From Citrobacter sp. 18056 (GTDB taxonomy: Bacteria > Pseudomonadota > Gammaproteobacteria > Enterobacterales > Enterobacteriaceae), in NCBI GenBank assembly GCA_902706235.1, contig CACSJR010000001.1, positions 310,001-374,000 on the forward strand: DNA of 64,000 nt. Reading direction: 5' to 3'. The notes below the pieces were generated by a model. It saw only the letters and a list, made by a program, of their open reading frames with translations, was not told where the DNA came from and did not search any database. The position numbers and the translations under genes were made by a program. The number at the start of each line of letters is the position of its first letter. Positions within the stretch are counted from its first letter, which is position 1. This document shows, piece by piece, positions 52,976 through 61,817 of the stretch.

Positions 52976-53726
52976 TGCGGCGAGCAACAATAAACAAACG
53001 TGGGAACGCCAGCAGGATCTGTCCGTTTTGCTGGCGAGGATAATGTTCTTCCAGTAATTGCAGATAACGACTCAAAAACGCCTTCTGGCTGACGCTATCC
53101 AGATCCTGCAAGAAAGGACGCAAGCCGGTGGCACTCAGCCATTCCACGATGGCCTGATGCGATGCCATCGGGTGGAAATAAGTCGTCCGCCAGATATCCA
53201 CTTCACAGCCGCTACCGCTCAATAAATCGTAATAACTCTGCACGCTTTCCAGCGGAATGCGTCTGTGCGCCGGGTACCCAAGCTCGGCGGCAACCTGCCG
53301 CATTGAGGCATGTGACGGTTCCTGCCAGTTGTCCGGCATTTGCACCGCTAACACGCCATCTTTCGCCAGCAGTGAGGCCAGATGCGGAAACAGCGCTGAA
53401 TGTCCGGACACCCATTGCAGCGACGCATTGGCATACAGCACGTCCAGCGGTTGTTCGGGTTGCCATGTGACAATATCGGCATTCACAAACTGACAATCCG
53501 GCAGCGCTTTTTGCGCTTTATCCAGCATCGCCGGGGAGTTATCCACGCCGGTAATGGCGGCTTCTGGCCACGCGGCCCGCAGCAGCTCGGTGCTGTTACC
53601 CGGACCGCAGCCCAAATCGGCAATGTGTTTTGCTGAAGGTTTAGCAATACGGGCGAGCAACTCTGCCGCCGGGCGGGTACGTTCTGACGCAAACTGCAAA
53701 TACAACGACGGGTTCCAGTCAGCCAT
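52965..53726 (-). CDS. tam: Trans-aconitate 2-methyltransferase Tam
   Basis: The 253-residue class I SAM methyltransferase matches E. coli Tam: [20 protein letters not shown] at the start, motif [13 protein letters not shown] as [29 protein letters not shown] and [10 protein letters not shown]. It methylates trans-aconitate, removing an aconitase inhibitor. Convergent with the upstream GNAT/small-protein genes. Confidence 0.95.
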   Translation of the reverse strand: MADWNPSLYLQFASERTRPAAELLARIAKPSAKHIADLGCGPGNSTELLRAAWPEAAITGVDNSPAMLDKAQKALPDCQFVNADIVTWQPEQPLDVLYANASLQWVSGHSALFPHLASLLAKDGVLAVQMPDNWQEPSHASMRQVAAELGYPAHRRIPLESVQSYYDLLSGSGCEVDIWRTTYFHPMASHQAIVEWLSATGLRPFLQDLDSVSQKAFLSRYLQLLEEHYPRQQNGQILLAFPRLFIVARRITS

Positions 53727-53858
53727 TTTGACTCCCTAGCGCGGTTTCAACGGCTTACAGCATAGCGCAGGCTGTGTGATTTAACCGAAAACGCTGGTCA
53801 TTTTTTGTTAACAAACAGGCAATAGAGTATCAATAATTCTCTCTGGAGCTGTGCGTTA

Positions 53859-54473
53859 ATGAAAACCGTAAAACTTGCCGAAACCTTTATTGAAAGCAGC
53901 GTGCGTCTGCGCGAATGCCGGATTGGCCAACAGTGTGAGATTCTGGCGCACAGCGCGCTGGAGTATTCGTCTCTCGGCGATTTCTCATACGTTGGGGAAT
54001 ATTGCACGATTGCCGATGCGCAAATAGGCCGCTTTGTGGCGATTGCCAACCATGTTCGCCTCGGCGCGCCGAATCATCCGATGGAACGTGCATCACAGCA
54101 CCGCATCACCTATTGCCCGGAATACTATTCGCCGAACGCCACCCGCGATCATGATTTTTTCGCCCGGCGCCGGGATGAGCGGGTGGTTATTGGCAACGAC
54201 GTCTGGATGGGGCACGGGGTCATTGTGTTGCCGGGCGTTACGGTAGGGGACGGTGCGGTTCTGGCAGCGGGGGCGGTAGTCACTAAAGACGTGGCGCCAT
54301 ACACTATTGTCGGCGGGGTTCCGGCCAAACTGTTACGTCCGCGCTTTACCGGGACCATTGCCAACGAATTGCAGCGCATCGCATGGTGGGACTGGCCGCT
54401 GGAAACGATCGTTGCACGCTTAGCGGATTTTCAGCACCAGGATATTGCGCAGTTTTGCGAAAAGTATCGCTGA
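53859..54473 (+). CDS. Hexapeptide-repeat acyltransferase (phosphonate-associated type)
   Basis: The 204-residue left-handed beta-helix protein has hexapeptide repeats ([50 protein letters not shown]), with likely catalytic His in the [10 protein letters not shown] region. It resembles the transferase family found beside phn genes, but no phn genes are present, so substrate is open. Confidence 0.87.
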   Translation: MKTVKLAETFIESSVRLRECRIGQQCEILAHSALEYSSLGDFSYVGEYCTIADAQIGRFVAIANHVRLGAPNHPMERASQHRITYCPEYYSPNATRDHDFFARRRDERVVIGNDVWMGHGVIVLPGVTVGDGAVLAAGAVVTKDVAPYTIVGGVPAKLLRPRFTGTIANELQRIAWWDWPLETIVARLADFQHQDIAQFCEKYR

Positions 54474-54489
54474 TTGCGCACGATAAAAT

Positions 54490-54520
54490 AACGGCGAGCC
54501 GAGGGGCGACTCACCGTTTT
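54490..54520. terminator. Bidirectional terminator between hexapeptide transferase and glutamate dehydrogenase
   Basis: An imperfect ~11-bp stem (ACGGCGAGCCG / CGACTCACCGT) is flanked by TAAAATAA on the left and TTTT on the right. It can end both convergent genes. Confidence 0.75.
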
Positions 54521-54526
54521 CAGGCC

Positions 54527-55801
54527 TTAGCCTGGATAGATACCACGATCTTTACGTGCCAGGAGAATGCGTTCGCAGGCAACGATGTACGCGGCGGTAC
54601 GCAGGGAACAGGATTTTTCAGCTGCCTTTTCCCAGACGTGAACCATTGCGTCGGTCATGATTTTATCCATGCGCGCGTTAATTTCTTCTTCGCTCCAGAA
54701 GAAACTCGCCATGTCCTGAACCCATTCAAAGTAACTGACGGTGACACCACCGGCGTTACAGATAACGTCCGGCACCACGATAATGCCACGGTTGGCAAGC
54801 ATATCGTCGGCATCCGGATAGGTCGGGCCGTTCGCGCCTTCGAGGATCAGTTTACATTTCAACGCTTCCGCGCGGTGACGGGTAATCTGACCTTCCAGCG
54901 CGGCCGGGATCAGAATGTCCATTTCAACGTCCCAGAACGCTTCGCTGGCGATGGTTTCAGCCCCCGGGAAACCGGCGATCTGTTTGTGTTCAATCTGCCA
55001 GGCGGTGAGGGCGTTCATGTCGATGCCCATCGCATTGAACAGCGTGGCGGTGTGGTCCTGAATCGCTACCACGCGCGCACCCGATGCGGCAAACAGGCGA
55101 GCCGCTTCGCTGCCGACGTTACCGAAACCTTGCACTGCAACGCGAGCGCCTTCCACCGGAATGTTTGCCCGGCGCGCCACTTCACGGCCGCTGATCCACA
55201 CGCCACGGCCGGTCGCTTTTTCACGTCCGAGAGAGCCGCCAAGGTGAATCGGTTTGCCGGTGACGACGCCGGTAATGGTGCTGCCGTGATTCATGGAGTA
55301 GGTATCCATCATCCACGCCATCACTTTGCCGTTGGTGCCAACGTCTGGAGCAGGAATGTCTTTTTGTGGCCCGATAATGATGCCGATTTCGCTGGTATAG
55401 CGACGGGTCAGGCGCTCAAGTTCGCCTTCCGACAGGGCAAACGGGTCAACGCGAATGCCGCCTTTTGCGCCGCCGTAAGGCAGGTTCAGCGCAGCACATT
55501 TGATGGTCATCCAGGCAGACAACGCCATAACTTCGTTCAGATCCACATCCGGGTGGTAGCGCACACCGCCTTTGCCCGGGCCGCGGGAGAGGTTGTGCTG
55601 CACCCGATAACCTTCGAAATGACGGATGGTGCCATCGTCCATCTGTACTGGAATATCGACAATCAGCGCACGTTTCGGATGACGAAGGGTATCCACCCAA
55701 CGGGTCAGCTCGCCCAGGTAGGGCGCAACGCGCTCGATTTGTTGCAGGTAGGTATTCCAGGCAGATGTATTGCTATCTGAAGCGTAAGATAACTTATCCA
55801 T
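54527..55801 (-). CDS. Glu/Leu/Phe/Val dehydrogenase-family glutamate dehydrogenase
   Basis: The 424-residue dehydrogenase has the catalytic Lys segment [20 protein letters not shown], the N-terminal [14 protein letters not shown] motif and Rossmann [15 protein letters not shown]. Its length and sequence fit the NAD-type GdhA of Gram-positive and archaeal affinity rather than the 447-residue NADP enzyme of E. coli. It would interconvert glutamate and 2-oxoglutarate plus ammonia. It has no counterpart in E. coli K-12 at this place. A long open frame on the other strand (54383-55780) is only its shadow. Confidence 0.9.
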   Translation of the reverse strand: MDKLSYASDSNTSAWNTYLQQIERVAPYLGELTRWVDTLRHPKRALIVDIPVQMDDGTIRHFEGYRVQHNLSRGPGKGGVRYHPDVDLNEVMALSAWMTIKCAALNLPYGGAKGGIRVDPFALSEGELERLTRRYTSEIGIIIGPQKDIPAPDVGTNGKVMAWMMDTYSMNHGSTITGVVTGKPIHLGGSLGREKATGRGVWISGREVARRANIPVEGARVAVQGFGNVGSEAARLFAASGARVVAIQDHTATLFNAMGIDMNALTAWQIEHKQIAGFPGAETIASEAFWDVEMDILIPAALEGQITRHRAEALKCKLILEGANGPTYPDADDMLANRGIIVVPDVICNAGGVTVSYFEWVQDMASFFWSEEEINARMDKIMTDAMVHVWEKAAEKSCSLRTAAYIVACERILLARKDRGIYPG

Positions 55802-56128
55802 GATGAACCTTAAGTATTGTAAGTAATATGTTCTTAATTAACCGTGGTCCATAGCGTTACTGACTATGTGAGTATAAATTTAACACTTTTTTAAAATTTA
55901 GCATCAGGCGAAGCGCAGGAATGAGATGTTGTGGAAGTAATTTTTAACAGCATATTTGAATAAATATCCAAATGGAAAAGGCGTCTGAGCGCCTTTTGAA
56001 GCCTAAATCCATGCACTTTAAGTGCATAATAAACGAAATAATCTATTTTCCAGAAGTATGACGCGCCTCTAAAAGTAAATATAATGATAATTAACTGTGT
56101 TGACTTTGTATCTTGGCGGTATTGGTGC
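55802..56128. other. Intergenic region with orphan hairpin and 17-bp palindrome
   Basis: AAAAGGCG-N6-CGCCTTTT (55976-55997) is a terminator-like 8-bp stem not attached to any gene. ATGCACTT-T-AAGTGCAT (56011-56027) is a perfect palindrome. Read on the minus strand the two could be the 5' hairpin and terminator of a short RNA. Otherwise this holds the promoter of the dehydrogenase gene. No coding sequence supported. Confidence 0.65.
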
Positions 56129-56749
56129 TCAGGACCGCTTCAGAACCAGCACAGTATCCAAAATGTCCCCGGTTTCGCCGTTTGGTCCCGTCGCCAGCCG
56201 TTCAATATTTCCGACGAAAATGGACTGCCATGCGTCATCGCCCAGTTGCAGTTCAGCCCGTGCTTCATCAGGCGTGGGGAAGGGGGACGGTCGATGATCC
56301 GACCACGAAGCCGCCGAGCCGTGAGAGGTAATCAGCAGCACGCCGCCGCGTGCAACAAGGGCTGCAGCCTTTCGCAAAACCATCTGGCGACCAAAATCGA
56401 CGGGCGATTCCAGAAAAGACGCTGTAACCAGATCATATTCTCCCTCAGGAAACGTCAGCGACAGATCATGCTGTTCGAAGTGAATGCTCTCTTCAACGTT
56501 ATTTCGACGGGCATTGGCAGCGGCATAGGCAAGAGCTTGTTTAGCAATATCAACGGCGGTGACCTGCCAGCCGCGTTTCGCGAGCCAGACGGAATCGTCA
56601 CCACGGCCGCATCCCAGTTCAAGGGCCCGACCCGGGGAAAGATCTTCGGTAAAGCGCACCAGCATGGTGCCCGGTTTGCCATTCGACACCGGCGAAATGT
56701 TAGCGTAGCGATCGTCCCAGAACTGCGCAGACGTTAGTGATGAGCTCAT
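56129..56749 (-). CDS. Class I SAM-dependent methyltransferase
   Basis: The 206-residue protein has motif I in ALELGCGRGDDSVWLA, motif II acidic end VTAVDIAKQAL, and FEQHDLSLTFPEGEYDLVTA. Substrate unknown; the fold resembles tellurite-resistance/thiopurine-type small-molecule methyltransferases. It is divergent from the Rrf2 regulator, which probably controls it through the CATGTGA dyad between them. Confidence 0.87.
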   Translation of the reverse strand: MSSSLTSAQFWDDRYANISPVSNGKPGTMLVRFTEDLSPGRALELGCGRGDDSVWLAKRGWQVTAVDIAKQALAYAAANARRNNVEESIHFEQHDLSLTFPEGEYDLVTASFLESPVDFGRQMVLRKAAALVARGGVLLITSHGSAASWSDHRPSPFPTPDEARAELQLGDDAWQSIFVGNIERLATGPNGETGDILDTVLVLKRS

Positions 56750-56778
56750 GGTTTTCTCCTGGAGCAGGGAAGGTATTT

Positions 56779-56801
56779 CATGTGACTTATAAAATCACAT
56801 G
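56779..56801. promoter_or_regulatory. CATGTGA inverted repeat between methyltransferase and Rrf2 genes
   Basis: CATGTGA (56779-56785), 9-bp spacer, TCACATG (56795-56801). A perfect 7-bp dyad 23 bp long in the divergent promoter region; likely operator of the Rrf2-type regulator. Confidence 0.7.
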
Positions 56802-56867
56802 ACTTATCGCCTTGTCAATCTCACGTAACATTGTAAGATACATGAAATCGTTTTCGCGGAGTCATCA

Positions 56868-57305
56868 ATGCGCCAGGATAATAAGCTGTCACGAATGCTG
56901 CATGTGCTGCTGCACATGGCCAGACACAACGAAGCGTTCACCTCAGAGCAAATCGCGCATATGCTCGGAAGCAATAGCGCCGTCGTCAGACGCACGCTGG
57001 CAGGGCTGCGGGATGCCGGTTTTGTGGCGTCCGAGAAGGGGCATCACGGCGGTTGGCGTATTGCGAAAGACCTCAATGAAATAACACTACTGGATATATA
57101 TCAGGGGGTCGGGGTAAAGCAGCTTTTTGCCATTGGCAGTGGGGATGAACATCCGAATTGCGCGGTCGAAGCCGCCGTAAATGAAGAGCTGGGAAGCGTG
57201 CTGGCAGAAGCGGAGCAAAAGCTGTTGGCGAAGTTTGCGGGTATCACGCTGGCGAACCTTGCCGAGCGCTTTGATAAATGCGCCTCGGCGGGTTCGGAAG
57301 GCTAA
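56868..57305 (+). CDS. Rrf2-family transcriptional regulator (cluster-less type)
   Basis: The 145-residue protein has an N-terminal winged helix (residues ~8-70, LGSNSAVVRRTLAGLRDAGFVASEKGHHGG) and the family dimer helix. The three closely spaced Cys that bind Fe-S in IscR/NsrR are missing (only two distant Cys), so it is of the YwnA type. It is divergent from the methyltransferase gene and ends next to the tetR-family stop. Confidence 0.88.
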   Translation: MRQDNKLSRMLHVLLHMARHNEAFTSEQIAHMLGSNSAVVRRTLAGLRDAGFVASEKGHHGGWRIAKDLNEITLLDIYQGVGVKQLFAIGSGDEHPNCAVEAAVNEELGSVLAEAEQKLLAKFAGITLANLAERFDKCASAGSEG

Positions 57306-57944
57306 TCAGACGTAAGGCGTTCCGGCTAATGCCGCGTTGAGCCCGGCAGCACCTTTATCAACCAGTTTCAGAAAGGTCGCGGCGGCCCGGGTAGCGTCGA
57401 GAGATTGCGCAAATTCCTCATGGGCGCTGATGAGCGCCGTACTCCAGCAGGCCAGCTGTAGCGCAGCCGCAAGCCTCGCATCTGCATCTACGTCTTCACG
57501 CCCCGCACAGTGCGCAAGCTCGGCGGCCACGCCGTTTGCTACTTCATCCCGAATCGCTCTGGCCCGCGCTTTGAGCGTGTCACTGCCTTTAATGATTGCA
57601 ATGAACCCCTGGCTGGCGTCGGAAAACTGCAAGAAAGGGCGATCTTCAGCAATCAGCCGATGAGCCAACAGGCGCAATGATTCAATGGGAGACTCAGCGT
57701 CCTTGCGCTGACGCAGCGCGTCGGCCACCGTTTGGCGAATCTCATCGTCTCGGTCGAAAAACATATCTTCTTTGTGGGGAAAGTGGTTAAACACCGTCAT
57801 TCTTCCGACGTCTGCCGCCGATGCGATTTCATCAATGGTGACGTTATCAAACCCTTTTTCTGCAAACAGTCCGGTCGCGGCGTAAGAAATATTGCGGCGC
57901 GTTTCCAGACGCTTTCTGGCACGACGGTCGGTAACTTCAGACAT
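57306..57944 (-). CDS. TetR-family transcriptional repressor
   Basis: The 212-residue protein has an N-terminal TetR HTH (residues ~12-60, FDNVTIDEIASAADVGRMTVFNHFPHKED) and a helical ligand domain. It follows the Tet-type efflux gene by 14 bp on the same strand, so regulator and pump share a transcript. True tetracycline TetR is usually divergent from tetA, so this is not the classic arrangement. Ligand unknown. Confidence 0.88.
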   Translation of the reverse strand: MSEVTDRRARKRLETRRNISYAATGLFAEKGFDNVTIDEIASAADVGRMTVFNHFPHKEDMFFDRDDEIRQTVADALRQRKDAESPIESLRLLAHRLIAEDRPFLQFSDASQGFIAIIKGSDTLKARARAIRDEVANGVAAELAHCAGREDVDADARLAAALQLACWSTALISAHEEFAQSLDATRAAATFLKLVDKGAAGLNAALAGTPYV

Positions 57945-57958
57945 GGTTTCTCCTTTAA

Positions 57959-59158
57959 TTACGCAGCATCAGTGGATTCAGCGGCAACGTTTTTACGCGT
58001 GCCCAGAATAATTAACGGCACCGCGATCGCGTACACCACAACCACTGATAGCCAGATGGCACCTGGCCAGCTTTGCTGTACGACAAAATAGAATGACGAA
58101 AAGCCGAGCGGGGCGATAATCGACGCCAGGCTGATGGCTGACCCCAGCACGCCCTGGAACTGACCCTGACGATCTGCATCGACCTGCCGGGTGGCGAGCG
58201 CCTGTAACGCCGGAGCACCAATCCCGCCCAGCGCAAACAGCGGCATTATCGCGAACACCACCCAGCCTTCACGGGTAAAGGCCAGGATCACCAGCGCACA
58301 GCAGGAGCAGGCGACACCCACCAGAACCGCGCCCCGTTCACCAAAAAGACGGGTCGCCGGGCCGGGTAAAAACGCCTGAACCAGCGTCTGACACACGCCA
58401 AACGCGCCTAGCGACAGGCCAATCCACATGCCGTTCCAGGCGAAAGTGTCCGAGCCCCACAGCGCCCAACAGGTACCGTATACTTCACCGGTTGCGCTAA
58501 GAATGAAGAAGACCAGCACCAGCGGCATCAGCTTTTTCATTGAAAATACCCAACGCATCGGTTGGAGAGGATTAAGCGCGGAAAGTTTCAGTGAACGATG
58601 CGCCGGAACGCGCGATTCTGGCAATAAAAAAAGCGCCATCAGTAGGTTACAGGTGTTAAGCACTGCAGCCACCAGAAACGGCAGGCGAATCCAGGTATCG
58701 CCCAGCACGCCGCCTAACACCGGGCCAATAATAAAGCCGATGCCAAACATGGCGTTAAACAGGCCAAAACGGCGCGCGCGTTGTTCAGGTTTTGAAATAT
58801 CGGTGATGTAGGCGGTGGCGACGGAAATGTTGGCGCTGGTCAGCCCGGCAATCGCACGGCCAACAAACAGCATCCAAAGATGAGGCGCGAACGCCATCAC
58901 GATATAGTTGATAGCCGCGCCGGCGAGGGAGATGAGCAGCACCGGTCGACGACCAATGTTATCGCTTAACGCGCCCAGCATCGGGGCGAAAACAAACTGC
59001 ATCGCAGCATACAGCGCCGTCATGATGCCAATATACGGTGCGATGTGGGTGGTGTGCGCCACGTCTTCCAGCAGACGTGGAAGAATAGGGAAGATAAGAC
59101 CAATGCCCACCGCATCGAGACAGATTGTTGTGAAGATAACAATCAGGGATTTATTCAT
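57959..59158 (-). CDS. TCR/Tet-family MFS drug efflux protein
   Basis: The 399-residue, 12-helix MFS protein begins MNKSLIVIFTTICLDAVGIG, with motif A GALSDNIGRRPVLL and GPVLGGVLGDTWIRLPFLVAA, the pattern of TetA-type antiporters. The start at 59158 follows AGAGAATC; the open frame extends upstream to 59233 but into operator-like DNA. It might export tetracycline-like or other drugs; resistance cannot be claimed. It leads the operon with the TetR-family gene. Confidence 0.88.
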   Translation of the reverse strand: MNKSLIVIFTTICLDAVGIGLIFPILPRLLEDVAHTTHIAPYIGIMTALYAAMQFVFAPMLGALSDNIGRRPVLLISLAGAAINYIVMAFAPHLWMLFVGRAIAGLTSANISVATAYITDISKPEQRARRFGLFNAMFGIGFIIGPVLGGVLGDTWIRLPFLVAAVLNTCNLLMALFLLPESRVPAHRSLKLSALNPLQPMRWVFSMKKLMPLVLVFFILSATGEVYGTCWALWGSDTFAWNGMWIGLSLGAFGVCQTLVQAFLPGPATRLFGERGAVLVGVACSCCALVILAFTREGWVVFAIMPLFALGGIGAPALQALATRQVDADRQGQFQGVLGSAISLASIIAPLGFSSFYFVVQQSWPGAIWLSVVVVYAIAVPLIILGTRKNVAAESTDAA

Positions 59159-59200
59159 AGTGATTCTCTGAAGAGGAAGATAGTGTACTGAACATAAAAA

Positions 59201-59213
59201 TGTACTTGGTACA
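59201..59213. promoter_or_regulatory. Candidate operator of the TetR-family regulator
   Basis: TGTAC-TTG-GTACA (59201-59213) is a perfect dyad ~43 bp upstream of the efflux gene start, with further GTGTAC/GTGTGTG half-sites on each side. Likely autoregulatory site. Confidence 0.6.
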
Positions 59214-59335
59214 CATTTAGTGTGTGCGATCACCGATGACTTGTCAACGATAGCGATGGAAAGGAGTAGGACGGAACAGGCGAGAGCGGCTTAAGACTTC
59301 AAAAAGAGACCCCGGCGAGCGCCAGGGCGAGAACA

Positions 59336-61507
59336 TCAGAAGGTATACCCTACGCTGACGGAGACATTCCGCGGCTCGCCGTACACCGCCGAGTCGCCAA
59401 GCCAGCTATAATAGCTGCGGTCGAAGAGGTTGTTAACATTCGCCTGAACGGCGACTTGTTTGCTGACCTGATATCGGGCAAACAGGCTCGCCAGCGGGAA
59501 GCTTCCCTGATAAACACGCTGCGTTTCGCCGTCTGGCCCAACTGCATCCTGGAAGGTTTTATTCTGCCAGGTCATCCCACCGCCGATGGTCAGGTCTGCC
59601 AGCGTGGGCACCTGATAACGGGTGAACAGCTTGAAGGTGGTCTGCGGCATATTACTGTTAAACCGGCCTTCAGAATCCCGCGCCACATAACGCGTCGCGC
59701 CGAATGTCATCTGCAAGTTATCCGTCAGGGCACCGTTTAATTCAAATTCCGCACCTTTGCTGACGGCGCCTTTCGCCGGACGATAGGCCTGCTCACTGCT
59801 GCCATTCACAAATTCACCTTCCACTTCCTGCCCGACGTTTTCTTGTTCGATGCGGAAAATCGCGAAAGTAGCCGTTAGGCTGCCGTTGAACCAGTCGGAT
59901 TTGAGCCCCGTTTCGTAGTTTTCCCCGGTAATCGGTGAAAGATACTGGCCGCTTGAGTCGCGTTTGGTTTGCGGCTGGAAGATAGAGGTGTAACTGGCAT
60001 ACGCTGACCAGGTGTCATCGATGTCATACACCAAACCGCCGTATGGCGTAATGTTGTTTTTGCTCATGTCACCGCTGCTGCCGATAGTGCTCCACTGGGT
60101 GTAGCGCGCCCCCAGGATCAGTGACAGCGGATCGGCGAGAGACAGGCGGGCTGCGGTGTAAGCCGATTTCTGTCTTACGATGTCATCGGCGTTCTGATAC
60201 CAGTCACCCCATTGCGGATCGACCACATTGCCAGTCCAGCCATTGTTGAAGATACCCATTTGTTCGCTGTCCAACGGGCCATCGGCGCTAAAAGTTGAAT
60301 TATGCTGACGGCTGTAACTCACGCCGGCCACCAGCTGATGCTGACGACCCAACAGCTCAAACGGGCCACTGGCGTAGGTGTCGATGGAGTCCAGATGACG
60401 TTCGCCGCGGTCTTTACTGCCAAAACCGGTGGTCCCTTCGCCGGTGGTTTCGTCCGGATTGCCCATCACATAAAGCAGCTTGTCGTTAAACGTTTGCTCC
60501 GCGTGCGTGCCGTTCACGCGGAAGATCCAGCCGTTGTCGAAGGTGTGAGTCAGATTGGCAAAGACTTTGCGCGAATTCAGGTTATATCGCGTCCAGTCTG
60601 CGGCACTGTTCAGGCTGCGATCGTAATCGGTACGCTTGCCGTTGCTGTACCACGTTGGCAGACCGCCCCAGGTCGGGTTATCGGTGTTGCTTTCCTGATA
60701 GTCATAACCCAATGAGAGCAGGGTGCTGTCGGTTACGTCGGCATCAATAACGCCGTATAAGAATTTTTTGGTCTTATGGTACCTGTCGAGCCAGCCGTCC
60801 TGGTCCTGATAACCGGCAATCACACGGGCACGCACGGAACCTTCCTGATTGAGCGGGGCAGAGAGATCGGCCACGTAGCGCTGATCGTTCCAGCTGCCGT
60901 AGCTGGCGCTCAGATTGCCGGTAAATGTTTTGCTGTCGGCATGTTTGCGTACCATATTCACCGACGCCGCCGGGCTTCCTGCGCCGGTCATCAAGCCCGT
61001 TGCACCGCGAACCACTTCTATTCTGTCATAAATCGCCGTATCAGATGCCGCATCGCCGTAGTTCCACACGTCGCTAACGGAGGTGGGGATATCGTCATAG
61101 GTGTAATTACTGATTTCAAATCCGCGTGAGAAGTAGGTCGAGCGCTCGCTGTCCACCACCTGTGCTGAAATACCGGTGGTGTTCGTCAGTACATCACCGA
61201 CATTTTCCAGATCCTGATCCTTCATGCGCTGCTCGGTGATAACGCTGAAAGACTGCGGTAAATCACGCGGAGCAAGCTGCATTTTGGTGCCCGCATGAGT
61301 CGATTTCACGTTGTAATCATGCGTTTCGTCGCTGTCCGTACCGCTGCTGCCTTCGACGATCATCGTTTGTTCGCTCTCAGGACTGGCAGAAAGTGCCTGA
61401 GGTGAATAGAGCAGGGCATGGATAGCTGACGCAAGCAGTGAAACGGTCATTAACTTTTTGCCAGACGTGCGGGGGCCGCCGCTGGCTTCCTTGCAGATAA
61501 AAAACAT
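59336..61507 (-). CDS. FhuE-like TonB-dependent siderophore receptor
   Basis: The 723-residue outer-membrane receptor has a signal peptide (to ~residue 42, LSASPES), a TonB box-like segment (QTMIVEG), a plug domain (residues ~60-190, with DRIEVVRGATGLMTGAGSPAASVNMVRK) and a 22-strand barrel ending in the terminal Phe (SVGYTF). The YTSIFQPQTKRDSSG segment matches E. coli FhuE, the coprogen/rhodotorulic acid receptor. The start at 61507 has AGGAA upstream; the frame runs to 61768 but through the Fur region. Confidence 0.9.
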   Translation of the reverse strand: MFFICKEASGGPRTSGKKLMTVSLLASAIHALLYSPQALSASPESEQTMIVEGSSGTDSDETHDYNVKSTHAGTKMQLAPRDLPQSFSVITEQRMKDQDLENVGDVLTNTTGISAQVVDSERSTYFSRGFEISNYTYDDIPTSVSDVWNYGDAASDTAIYDRIEVVRGATGLMTGAGSPAASVNMVRKHADSKTFTGNLSASYGSWNDQRYVADLSAPLNQEGSVRARVIAGYQDQDGWLDRYHKTKKFLYGVIDADVTDSTLLSLGYDYQESNTDNPTWGGLPTWYSNGKRTDYDRSLNSAADWTRYNLNSRKVFANLTHTFDNGWIFRVNGTHAEQTFNDKLLYVMGNPDETTGEGTTGFGSKDRGERHLDSIDTYASGPFELLGRQHQLVAGVSYSRQHNSTFSADGPLDSEQMGIFNNGWTGNVVDPQWGDWYQNADDIVRQKSAYTAARLSLADPLSLILGARYTQWSTIGSSGDMSKNNITPYGGLVYDIDDTWSAYASYTSIFQPQTKRDSSGQYLSPITGENYETGLKSDWFNGSLTATFAIFRIEQENVGQEVEGEFVNGSSEQAYRPAKGAVSKGAEFELNGALTDNLQMTFGATRYVARDSEGRFNSNMPQTTFKLFTRYQVPTLADLTIGGGMTWQNKTFQDAVGPDGETQRVYQGSFPLASLFARYQVSKQVAVQANVNNLFDRSYYSWLGDSAVYGEPRNVSVSVGYTF

Positions 61508-61612
61508 AAAGGTTCCTGTCAGAATTATTGTTATGTGAAGCGTTGTCGTTTCTGTGGATGCCCTGGCTCTCTCATGGCCCGGTACGTGAAAAGCGGAGAA
61601 CGACTTAATAAG

Positions 61613-61631
61613 AATGGTAATAATAATTATT
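61613..61631. promoter_or_regulatory. Fur box of the FhuE-like receptor gene
   Basis: Read on the minus strand AATAATTATTATTACCATT matches the 19-bp Fur consensus at about 12 positions and lies ~105 bp before the receptor start. Confidence 0.6.
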
Positions 61632-61738
61632 TGCTTTTGCGTCGTCGCGCAAGAGTTTAGCTCTATGTGTAACAATTTGTGAATCAGCAACCGACTGATA
61701 ACCCTGTTTTTCAATGGGTTTACAGAAATAACGCAAAT

Positions 61739-61757
61739 GCTTATGATTCTCATTAAT
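61739..61757. promoter_or_regulatory. Fur box of the YncE-like gene
   Basis: GCTTATGATTCTCATTAAT matches the Fur consensus at 13 of 19 positions, including ATGAT and TCATTA; it is ~60 bp before the YncE-like start. Confidence 0.75.
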
Positions 61758-61817
61758 ATAAAAGCCACACCGATTTTCCCATTTTGGGCAGGGTTCTTTC
61801 CTATTACGGAGTTTCAG

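Noticed and set aside
54383..55780. 465-codon open frame on the plus strand
   Set aside because: It is antisense to the well-supported glutamate dehydrogenase-family gene and has no recognisable domain; long antisense frames are expected in GC-rich coding DNA.
57306..59158. Calling the efflux operon a tetracycline-resistance determinant
   Set aside because: The regulator lies downstream in the same direction, unlike tetA/tetR, and MFS substrate range cannot be read from sequence.
61508..61768. 87-residue N-terminal extension of the FhuE-like receptor
   Set aside because: It runs through the Fur box region and precedes a proper signal peptide with its own ribosome site at 61507.
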